A DNA stretch of 64,000 nucleotides from CAWFGW01 sp963815495 (GTDB lineage: Bacteria; Bacteroidota; Bacteroidia; Cytophagales; JAAEPT01): the NCBI GenBank assembly GCA_963815495.1, contig CAWFGW010000028.1, forward strand, positions 412,566 to 476,565. Reading direction: 5' to 3'. Position numbers and translations under genes: made by a program. The stretch's first letter is position 1. Each line of letters begins with the position of its first letter. Positions 26,642-35,300 of this stretch are shown here, in pieces. The notes under the pieces are model-generated. The model was not told the origin of the DNA. It did no database searches and saw nothing but the letters and a program-made list of their open reading frames with translations.

Positions 26642-27037
26642 TTATTCCGTTTGAATTGGCGTGCATAGTTCAATCAAAAAGCCATTATTATCACGGACAT
26701 ATCCAACTTTTTGTCCCCAAGGTTTTTCAGTCAAAGGTTCATATTCAGTTGCTCCAACATTAATTGCATTTTGAAAATCTATCTCTATATTTTCAGTCGT
26801 AAAAGCCAATTCTACTCCAAAAGGTTTATTAGAGTTCGTGATTTTTTCAAACCCGCTTTTAAAATTCGAATTCCCCAATTCTGTAGAAGCAAATGCAATA
26901 GATGTTTCTCCAGTTATTAATTCACCATAATCATTTTCTGGCGTTATGAATTTCCGAATAAATCCAAATGCTTTTTCGTAAAATTCAATAGTTTCAGTTA
27001 CATCTTCAACGTAAAGTATTGTATATGCGAATTTCAT
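26642..27037 (-). CDS. VOC-family (glyoxalase/bleomycin resistance-like) protein
   Basis: The 131-aa protein has one VOC domain of two beta-alpha-beta-beta-beta units: YTILYVEDVTETIEFYEKAFGF at the start and VELAFTTENIEIDFQNAINVGA, WGQKVGYVRDNNGFLIELCTP at the end. The final EL motif is the usual metal-ligand Glu; the first His ligand is replaced (the first strand reads FAYTILY), so metal binding is doubtful. Functions in the family range from glyoxalase and dioxygenase to antibiotic sequestration; none can be chosen. It lies among the dispersed two-hairpin repeats. Confidence 0.85.
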   Translation of the reverse strand: MKFAYTILYVEDVTETIEFYEKAFGFIRKFITPENDYGELITGETSIAFASTELGNSNFKSGFEKITNSNKPFGVELAFTTENIEIDFQNAINVGATEYEPLTEKPWGQKVGYVRDNNGFLIELCTPIQTE

Positions 27038-27160
27038 TTTCTGTGCTTATTTTTTGTTGATAACGTTAAATCTAAAAAGGTAGCAGTTTTGAAACAATAT
27101 ACTCTCTTTCGACCACTTAGCCAATCCTTTTGATTGGTTTGCGACCTATCTCTTAATTGT

Positions 27161-27370
27161 AGCTTAAAAAGCTCACTTACAAACTGCTATTTAATTGTAG
27201 ACTTAAGTTACGCATGCTAAACTTAAGCCAGCAATGGGGACTTCGTAATTCTCTTTAATAGCTTAAAAAGCTCAGTTATAAACTGCTTTATATTTGTGGC
27301 TTAAGTTACGCTAAACTTAAGCTAGTGAGGTAGACTTAAACTATGTTAGCTAAACTTAAGCCAGTTATGG
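27161..27370. repeat. Two-hairpin intergenic repeats, copies 2, 3 and a half copy
   Basis: Copy 2 is at 27161-27235 and copy 3 at 27261-27330. Both begin GCTTAAAAAGCTCA and continue through the AAACTGC dyad to CTTAAGTTACG...CTAAACTTAAGC. A half copy at 27331-27370 repeats only the second dyad. These fill the 351-base gap between the VOC gene and the next lipoprotein; no gene is seen there. Confidence 0.65.
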
Positions 27371-27388
27371 TTATCAAAAACATATAGC

Positions 27389-28300
27389 TCATAGCTCATT
27401 TATAGTATTCACCCTTTTTTGTTCTATTTTTTCTTTATCTATTTTTTGATTATTTCTAATTATTGTGACTTGTTTTTTTATTTCATCTCTCACAAAATCA
27501 TACTCTGAATTCAAAAAATAATCTATTGTTATTTCAAATTCATATTTTCCTTCCTCGTTATCTTTATACTTTTTTTGCTTATATTCCTCAGGTGTTGGTA
27601 AAATATCCACTTCTTCAACCCAACCCCCATTACTAATGACTTTTTTATTTTCAGTAGATTTAGGAGTCATTTTATCTAGTTCATTCCATAGTATGTCAAA
27701 AGCAGGTGGGTGTATAGAAAAACCAATGAGTATTGTTTTGATATTGTCTCTAAAAACTATAATATTAGGGTTTTTGAATCCATTTTTAGGTAAAACATCA
27801 CTTTTTATTCTCCCATAACTATCTTTCTTATGCTCAAATGTTTCAGTGAATTCATCAAAATTATTAAACCCAATAAAAGGAGGTTCTTTTATAATGATGT
27901 ATTTGTTTTTGTAAATATTAATAAAGTCTTTAAATAAAGTCTTATGATAGTTCCGCTTTAGTTGGTTTTCAGATAAAGGTATTGTGTAACTTTGAAGTCT
28001 GATGGATTTTTCAGTTTTTTTTACTTTAAAAGTGAATTCGTTTTCTTTATTTGTTTTAATATTTATAGCCCCATTTGTTAATCTGTTTTTATTGTTTTCT
28101 CGTTGTATTGCTTGGTTAAATTCTTCAAAAGACATTAATGGACTTAAGCTGAGAAAAACTGAATCAAAAACTAGTGATGGGGTAGTTGTGACTTCCTGTA
28201 CTAAATTAACACTTTTATCAATACTTGGAGAATTACAGGAAATTGAAATGATAACAATTATAATTGTTATAGTGTGAGTAATGAAACTGGTTTTTTTCAT
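27389..28300 (-). CDS. Hypothetical lipoprotein
   Basis: A 303-aa protein with a lipoprotein signal: hydrophobic ITHTITIIIVIISISC with the acylated Cys at position 22, then NSPSID. The mature chain is highly charged and Lys/Asn-rich, with no motif I recognise; it ends in a likely helix (KKQVTIIRNNQKIDKEKIEQKR). Its low G+C and the surrounding dispersed repeats suggest recently acquired or fast-evolving DNA. Location is probably the outer-membrane inner face or the surface. No function is proposed. Confidence 0.55.
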   Translation of the reverse strand: MKKTSFITHTITIIIVIISISCNSPSIDKSVNLVQEVTTTPSLVFDSVFLSLSPLMSFEEFNQAIQRENNKNRLTNGAINIKTNKENEFTFKVKKTEKSIRLQSYTIPLSENQLKRNYHKTLFKDFINIYKNKYIIIKEPPFIGFNNFDEFTETFEHKKDSYGRIKSDVLPKNGFKNPNIIVFRDNIKTILIGFSIHPPAFDILWNELDKMTPKSTENKKVISNGGWVEEVDILPTPEEYKQKKYKDNEEGKYEFEITIDYFLNSEYDFVRDEIKKQVTIIRNNQKIDKEKIEQKRVNTINEL

Positions 28301-28465
28301 TTTAATAACATGAGATACTTAATGCAAGAAAATATTAGTCTTTTATACGAGAATTTAATTTACAAATAATCTTTATAGATGTAGAATTCTAATTATAAAA
28401 GGGTACTTAAGACTAAAAATATTTTAAAACTTTGAAAATAACATCATGTCCAATTTTGGCTACAG

Positions 28466-28720
28466 TTATTTTTCATGTTTATGAAGGTCTTTACATTCTT
28501 CAATCATATCGCCAAGCTTTAAATTACCCCATAAAATACCGTTTAAGTATTTTTTAGATTTTTTTTCAAATCGCCTTGACATATAAGGAGAATCTGGAGC
28601 GGTATTAATAAATTTATATTTAATGATATGTCTACATTTAGCCGTCATACCTTCAAACTGGATGACTTTTCCATCAATTACAGTTGCACCATCATCATAT
28701 TCTTCTCGACTTATTAAGTG
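28466..28720 (-). pseudogene. Gene fragment without a clear start
   Basis: An open frame of 84 codons runs leftward from after a stop at 28721-28723 to TAA at 28466. The readable product starts HLISREEYDDGATVIDGKV and ends MIEECKDLHKHEK. An internal ATG at 28648 could start a 60-aa protein, but the sense-like sequence before it (VIDGKVIQFEG) suggests a longer ancestral protein that has lost its beginning. Just upstream is an inverted half copy of the two-hairpin repeat (around 28728-28745), which could mark the break. The family is not recognised. Confidence 0.35.
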
Positions 28721-28821
28721 CTATTTCTGGTTTAAGTTTAGCTTTTTTCAGAGTAACTGAAACTTTATAGTTTTCAGAAATCTATGACTTTGTTATCTTC
28801 TCTATTTAATTCCTTGAAAAA

Positions 28822-28880
28822 AGCAGTTACAAACTGCATTATATTTATAGACTTAAGTTACGGGAGCTAAACTTAAGAGA
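28822..28880. repeat. Two-hairpin intergenic repeat, copy 5
   Basis: GCAGTTACAAACTGC (perfect 6-bp stem) is followed by ATAGACTTAAGTTACGGGAGCTAAACTTAAG in segments, matching the other copies. Directly after it, GCCTTGC-C-GCAAGGC (28883-28897) forms a further palindrome. The rest of the 28721-29057 gap shows no gene. Confidence 0.65.
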
Positions 28881-29057
28881 GAGCCTTGCCGCAAGGCAGG
28901 GAATCGAAGGATCTCTTCAACTAGTTATTTGTCAAGAGATTCTTCCCTCTGGTCAGAATGAAGTATTCTCTAATAATACGGATAAACTACCGTAGAATCA
29001 GGGGAAAATATTTTACAAGTCAAAAAGACAAGCTTTGTTTGTGCATACACACAAAAA

Positions 29058-29083
29058 AACCAGAGAAGTTATCTTCTCTGGTT
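29058..29083 (-). terminator. Intrinsic terminator of gltA
   Basis: An 11-bp perfect stem (AACCAGAGAAG with CTTCTCTGGTT) and 4-base loop. Read on the minus strand it is followed by a run of T, 30 bases beyond the citrate synthase stop. Confidence 0.85.
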
Positions 29084-29112
29084 CATTCAATACTTAAATA
29101 TGATTTGTCAGC

Positions 29113-30384
29113 CTATCGTTTGCTAATCTCAACATAGTGGCGATCTACTTCACCAGTGTATATTTGACGAGGACGACCGATTGGCTCGTTGTTTTCTCTC
29201 ATTTCTTTCCATTGTGCTATCCAACCTGGTAGACGACCTAAGGCAAACATTACCGTAAAGAAGTCAGTTTGTAGCCCTAAAGCTCTATAAATGATACCTG
29301 AGTAGAAATCTACGTTAGGGTATAGGTTTCTGTCCTTGAAGTAAGGATCGTTCAATGCTTCTTCTTCTAAACCTTTTGCGATATCAAGAACAGGATCATT
29401 CACGCCTAATTTATCTAAGATGCTATCACATGCTTTTTTGATAATTCGAGCACGAGGGTCAAAGTTTTTATACACTCTGTGACCAAAGCCCATCAATCGG
29501 AAAGGATCATTTTTATCTTTCGCTTTTGCTAAGAACTTCTTCGTGTCACCACCATCATTTTTGATTGCTTCAAGCATCTCTAATACCGCTTGGTTTGCTC
29601 CACCATGTAATGGACCCCAAAGCGCATTGATACCAGCAGAAATGGATGCAAATAAACTTGCATGAGAAGAACCAACCACTCGAACGGTAGAAGTAGAACA
29701 GTTTTGTTCGTGATCTGCATGCAAAATCAAAAGTACGTTGAGTGCTTTAACAACTACAGGATCAATTTCATAAGCTTTATTTGGTTGCTTAAACATCATC
29801 TCTAAGAAATTAGAGCAATAGTCTTTGTCAGAAGGATAGCTAAATGGAAACCCTTTCGAATTTCTGTAAGCCCAGGCCGCTAACGCTGGTAATTTTCCCA
29901 TTAAGCGAGAGATTGTGATATCAGTGTCGTCAATATCTGCTTTGATGGCACCTGGATAAAATGCTGTCAACGAACTAACCATGGCTGACAACACACCCAT
30001 TGGATGCGCTGTAGAAGGGAAGCCACTTAATATTGTTTTGAAATCTTCGTGAAGATTATTGTGTCTGTTTATACTATTGGAAAACTTATCGTACTGCGCT
30101 TTTGTGGGTAATTCACCATAGATTAACAGATATGATACTTCAATAAAATCAGATTTTTCAGCTAGTTCCTCAATTGGATACCCTCTGTAGTGAAGAATTC
30201 CTTTCTCACCATCTAAGAAAGTGATTTTACTTTGTGTAGAACCTGTGTTTTTGAAACCTGGGTCAAGAGTTACATACCCAGTTTGTGCTCTGAGTTTCGA
30301 AATGTCTAACGCTTTCTCGCCCTCAGTACCCTCAATAATCGGTAGTTGAACCGATTTTCCATCTATGATTAATTCAGCACTCAT
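29113..30384 (-). CDS. gltA: Citrate synthase
   Basis: The 423-aa protein is a type II-like bacterial citrate synthase, the entry enzyme of the TCA cycle (oxaloacetate plus acetyl-CoA). Key regions: LHYRGYPIEELAEKSDF near the N-terminus, NCSTSTVRVVGSSHAS, the active-site His in WGPLHGGANQAVLEML, the second His in RLMGFGHRVYKNFDPRA, and the catalytic Asp in NVDFYSGIIYRALG. The C-terminus ends RPRQIYTGEVDRHYVEI. It stands alone between its own terminator and the terminator of dnaB. The length matches the family. Confidence 0.96.
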   Translation of the reverse strand: MSAELIIDGKSVQLPIIEGTEGEKALDISKLRAQTGYVTLDPGFKNTGSTQSKITFLDGEKGILHYRGYPIEELAEKSDFIEVSYLLIYGELPTKAQYDKFSNSINRHNNLHEDFKTILSGFPSTAHPMGVLSAMVSSLTAFYPGAIKADIDDTDITISRLMGKLPALAAWAYRNSKGFPFSYPSDKDYCSNFLEMMFKQPNKAYEIDPVVVKALNVLLILHADHEQNCSTSTVRVVGSSHASLFASISAGINALWGPLHGGANQAVLEMLEAIKNDGGDTKKFLAKAKDKNDPFRLMGFGHRVYKNFDPRARIIKKACDSILDKLGVNDPVLDIAKGLEEEALNDPYFKDRNLYPNVDFYSGIIYRALGLQTDFFTVMFALGRLPGWIAQWKEMRENNEPIGRPRQIYTGEVDRHYVEISKR

Positions 30385-30415
30385 GATAAGTATTTTATTG
30401 TTTTATATAGTCAAA

Positions 30416-30441
30416 AAGCACCCAATACAATTGGGATGCTT
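30416..30441 (-). terminator. Intrinsic terminator of dnaB
   Basis: AGCACCCAA pairs with TTGGGATGCT (one bulged base) around a 5-base loop. On the minus strand the stem is followed by GCTTTTTGAC, giving a U-tract. It lies in the gltA-dnaB gap, beyond the dnaB stop. Confidence 0.7.
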
Positions 30442-30554
30442 GAAATTAGTTAAAAAATTAACTTTTAAAAACAGTAGTTCTCCTTATTTAGTCCTAAAAA
30501 CAATTAAAATTTATAATAGTGATTTAAATCAGAGTTGTTTCTAAATACAATTGA

Positions 30555-32126
30555 TTAAAATGGGGCATCGTCATCATCCATCATTGGGGGAAGCGCAGCC
30601 CCTCCGCCAAATGGGTCGTCATCATCATTAAGTTTGCTACCAAAAGTTTTTGCTGATGGTGAGGTGTCGAAATTAGAATCTGTATCGGGGAATCCACCAA
30701 AACCGCCTGGTGAATCGAAAGATTCCAAGTCACAGAATTTGGTGTATTTACCAATGAAGCGTAGTCGTACATCCTCAATACTACCATGTCTGTTTTTTGC
30801 TATAATCACTTCACCAGTACCTGCTAGTGGGGTGCCATCCTCAGCTTCGGTGATCCCATAATATTCAGGACGATACAAGAAGAGTACCTGATCGGCATCT
30901 TGCTCAATAGAACCTGATTCCCTCAAATCGGATAGTTGTGGTCTTTTATCACCACCACGCGTTTCTACGGCACGACTTAATTGCGAAAGAGCAATTACTG
31001 GGACATTCAATTCTTTCGCTATCCCTTTCAATGCTCGTGAAATGGAAGCAATTTCTTGTTCACGATTACCTGATTTTCTGGCTCCAGTATCTCCAGACAT
31101 CAACTGTAAGTAGTCAATCACTATTAATTGGATATCGTGTTGTGCTTTTAGTCGTCTACATTTTGCCCGTAATTCCAAAATTGAAAGGGCAGGGGTGTCG
31201 TCAATAAATATTGGTGCTTCAGACAGTTTTGATATTTTGTGATGTAGTTGCACCCACTCATGTTCTGCCAGATTTCCTTTTCTAATTTTATCACTTTCCA
31301 ATTCAGCTTCAGCTGAAATTAATCGATTGATTAATTGAACCGATGACATCTCTAAGGAAAACACAGCACACCCCATATTAAATTCTACCGCAGCATTCCT
31401 AACCGCTGATAATATGAAGGCCGTTTTACCCATACCTGGACGTGCAGCGATGATGATTAAATCACTAAATTGCCAGCCGCCAGTTATCCGGTCTAATGCT
31501 GTAAAACCAGCAGGAACACCCGTTAATCCGTTGGTATTGTCTTTTTTAGTTTCCAACTGTTGTAAAGCTTCACGCATTACAGAACGAATATCAGAATAAT
31601 TTTTACGGATGTTGGACTCAGAGATCTCAAAAAGCGCTTGCTCCGTCTTATCTAACAGTTCAAACACGTCCGTAGTTACTTCAAAGGCCTCACGTTGGAT
31701 TTCAGAAGAGACCGTAATCAAATCCCGTTTGATAGAGTTCTCTGCGATGATACGTGAATGGTACTCAATATTAGCCGCAGAGTTGATTTTTGTGGTGAGC
31801 TGTGTAATGTAAAAAGCACCCCCAGCACGTTCCAATTCGCCACTCTCACGCAGTTTATTTGTTACCGTTAATAAATCAACGGGTTCTGACTTCGTAAACA
31901 GCGATAGGATCGCTTTATATATGTATTGATGTTTTTCATGATAAAAACTTTCAGGTCGAAGAACATCAACCACCTCAGTTAAAGCATCTTTTTCAAGCAT
32001 CAATGCTCCTAAAACAGCTTCTTCTAAGTCAAGGGCCTGCGGAGGTACCTTACCAAGTGATAGCCCTGTTTCTTTAATGTTGGCTTTTACTTTAGTAACT
32101 TTCTTCGTGCCTTTCTCTGCTTCCAT
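30555..32126 (-). CDS. dnaB: Replicative DNA helicase DnaB
   Basis: The hexameric replication-fork helicase. The N-terminal DnaB domain starts KVPPQALDLEEAVLGALMLEKDAL; the C-terminal RecA-like ATPase has GGWQFSDLIIIAARPGMGKTAF (Walker A), IQLIVIDYLQLMSG (Walker B), IALSQLSRAVETR and SDLRESGSIEQDADQVLFLYR. I place the start at the ATG at 32126 (MEAEKGTKK, 523 aa); the frame stays open 51 bases further to another ATG, but those residues (MWGKCSQSSSHLL) are unlike DnaB. The C-terminus has a gly/asp-rich tail ending MMDDDDAPF, common in Bacteroidota DnaB. It marks the conserved left border of the accessory island. Confidence 0.95.
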   Translation of the reverse strand: MEAEKGTKKVTKVKANIKETGLSLGKVPPQALDLEEAVLGALMLEKDALTEVVDVLRPESFYHEKHQYIYKAILSLFTKSEPVDLLTVTNKLRESGELERAGGAFYITQLTTKINSAANIEYHSRIIAENSIKRDLITVSSEIQREAFEVTTDVFELLDKTEQALFEISESNIRKNYSDIRSVMREALQQLETKKDNTNGLTGVPAGFTALDRITGGWQFSDLIIIAARPGMGKTAFILSAVRNAAVEFNMGCAVFSLEMSSVQLINRLISAEAELESDKIRKGNLAEHEWVQLHHKISKLSEAPIFIDDTPALSILELRAKCRRLKAQHDIQLIVIDYLQLMSGDTGARKSGNREQEIASISRALKGIAKELNVPVIALSQLSRAVETRGGDKRPQLSDLRESGSIEQDADQVLFLYRPEYYGITEAEDGTPLAGTGEVIIAKNRHGSIEDVRLRFIGKYTKFCDLESFDSPGGFGGFPDTDSNFDTSPSAKTFGSKLNDDDDPFGGGAALPPMMDDDDAPF

Positions 32127-32325
32127 GATACAAAAATATAAAAGATGGGAGGAACTTTGTGAACACTTTCCCCACAAATTATTTAATCTGATTCTACTTT
32201 ACTTTAATTATTTTGGCGATTTACTCTAGTTGTAAGTTTACTTATTTTTGATATTTTAATAGAACAATAGTTAAATACAATAATATTAATTTGATTTAAA
32301 ATCTACTTTTCTCATTTTTACAGCA

Positions 32326-35300
32326 ATGTTTCACTTTAGAATCTTTTTTGTATTATTATTTTTTCAATTAATAATATTCAAAACACATGCACAATTAATT
32401 AATCCAGTACAAGTAAATTCATTTGTAAGCCCCGGAGCATCCCTTTATTTAAGTGACTACACAGCTTTTAACAGCACGCAATGGAGAGTTGGTTTAAAAT
32501 TTTTAGACTTTAATGAAGGAAGTAGAGAAGTAAGTGTAAAGTTGATTATCAAAGGGTCTAACATAAATTTGGCTACAAAAAATCAAGTTTCATTAAACAA
32601 CAAGTTTAGTCTTTTTGCAGGGGAACTTCTTTACCTCGAAGGGGTAGATTTAGAAACGTATTTACGCCCAGATAATCTAGAAATAAACGGTTCCAGTAGA
32701 GAAAAACTAGTTAACGGTAGATTGCCAGAAGGTTTATATGAGTTTTGTGTAGAGGTGTATGATGTACGTACGGGTGAACTATTATCTGTTTCTAACTGTC
32801 AGTCTGTTTGGTTACAACTCACAGATGTTCCGATAATAAATTTCCCTATAAATGGAACATTAATCAGTGATCAGCTGCCTAGTATTATTAATTTTCAATG
32901 GCAACAAGCTAACGTAAAATCCATCAATACTATAAAAACAGAGTATCAGTTAACTATTTTTGAAGTGTTAGATCCACAGATTTTACCCCTTACTGCACTC
33001 AGCAATGGGCAAGTGCAACAAGTCTTCCAGAGTGATTGGCAAACAAGCACTAGCTATGTATATGGAATTGCAGATATTCCTTTGAGGACAGGTTTTAGAT
33101 ATATAGCCTATGTAAAAGTACGAGATGAGCTGGGTAGAGACAACTATAAGAACAATGGCTTTAGTGAAATTATCTGGTTTTATTATGGCTACCCAGAAAA
33201 CGGTGATATACAGCTATCAAAACCAGTAAATAATTACACGTTTAATCAGTTTGATAATCAAGTTTTTGAATGGGGACCACCTTCAAACGCACTTAAAAAT
33301 GAACTGTTTGATTATAGGATTTTAATTACAGAAATAAATGACAATCAATTTACAGAACAAGCCATATCGAATAACCCAATATGGCACGAGGAGACCTTTC
33401 TCAATAAAAATGCTAACGCCACTTTTTCGTATAAACTCAGTAAAACCCAAAAAGTATTAGAGAAAGGAAAATCGTATGCTTGGAAAGTAGTTGCTACATC
33501 GAATGGAAAAGTGATAGCTGAGAGCAATGTAAACATCGTATTTGGACCACCAATCATAGAAGAGTTTTATTTTGGAAAAGAATTAGTAAAAATAACCTCC
33601 CTTTCCACATCAAATTTGAATGAGCTAAGTGGGCGAGGTAGATTTCTATACGAGTCGGGAAAGTATGTAGAAGGAAGCTTTGAAAACATACGAGTAGAAG
33701 ATATTGGCGGTATTTTTTTTGCCACTAAAGGAGAAATAGTAGCAGACTTTCCTCAGCCTTTTGTGAGAGAGTTAGTGGCAGATTTTCAGCCGAATGGAAA
33801 GGCACGTTTTATAGCAACTAAAGCGAGGTTATCAACAATAAATGGGTTTACACTTTTTGGGAAATTGAATTGGGATTTACCGTTAATAACAGAAAATCTA
33901 GTTCAGTTTCAATCAAAGGAAGTATGGGTAAACTATTCAGATTATGATGTGACAGGTCAGTTAGAATCTCAGAATGAGCAATTGATCACTCTGTTGGCTC
34001 CTTTTGATTTTGCTATTGACTTAAAAGAGAATTCATTTGTATCTGTAATAGATGATAAATATTTTGTGCACATAGATGGTTTTGTAACCGGGCCAGAGAA
34101 TTTAAAACACGCGGTAGGTGACCCTACATCAAAATTCACTTTTAAAAACCAAAACAGGATAGATTACCTAACAACGGGTGGTTATAATAAAGAAGCTGAC
34201 TTAAGATTGTTTAGCGGTACCAACTTGTATTTAGAACCCAAAAACTGGGTGGCAGATTTTACCGAAGAGGAATCTTATGCAGGCCTAGAAGATGCCTACA
34301 TGGGTATCCATATTCCTACTTTTGACCTTCGAATAGAAAATCATAAAAATAAAGCTAACTCTTTTGTTTTTGACCAAGCCCAAAAAATCACGTTTGATAA
34401 TGTGAACGGTAATATAATGGTGGCAAGCATAGAGCCCAATGGTTTACAGTCGAAAATTAAAGTAGATGTAGGCTACCAAAACATAGCTTCTAAGTTTAAT
34501 ACATTTCCTTCTTTTTTAAATAAGGTAGATATCACGGTAGTAAATAACGGAGTTACGGATTCTAAACTATTAGGTGAGTTTCAAATACCGTTCTTTTCGA
34601 GTACAGACAAGTTTGGGTATGAAATTCCTATCGACTATAACGGCTACGCCCAAGGCTTTTTAAGCGAAAAGTTTGAGGATAAAGTAATCACTTTTAACAA
34701 AGGCTCAGGAGAGCAAGAAGTCACACTTATTTTATTAAGAGGTGTTTTTGATGGTAATACAAAATTAAAATTTGAGTGCTCACTACAATGGCCTGGCGTA
34801 AACCTCGAAATCCCTTATTTCGATAACCTAACCATTTGGGGTAATTATAACGTTGGTTTTGGATCCATTAATGGTTCTCAGCAATTACAAACACCCATCG
34901 AAGGAGATATTTCGGGATATAAAAGAGCGACTAAAGAAATAGGGGTAGGAAGAGATAAAAACTTGTACGCTTTAGCAGTAGTATCAGAGGTGGATTATGG
35001 CGAAGATGTAAGCGGTCCGGATGGTGTGCCTGTCATTAACTATTACAGTACCTACAAAAGTCCATTAATTAATGAAAATTATTCCTTTTCATCCTTAAAT
35101 CTGGAAGAGGATAAATTAATGACTATAGATTACACTTACACAAACAATACAAAAGAAGAACCACTAGAAATTAATACAGAAAATGAGAATGCTATACTTG
35201 ACCTTGCTTTTGCAGAGCTTGAAGATGAGCAAGAGTTTAATGGTACCATAGAGTTTGATATGGTTAATGGCAAAAAAGAATATATATCTAATGCAGCTAC

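Noticed and set aside
26540..28880. CRISPR array, suggested by recurrent repeats
   Set aside because: The repeats vary in length and spacing, are interrupted by genes, and have no uniform spacers or cas genes.
30555..32177. Longer DnaB starting at 32177
   Set aside because: The extra 17 residues (MWGKCSQSSSHLL...) are unlike DnaB N-termini; the ATG at 32126 is preferred.
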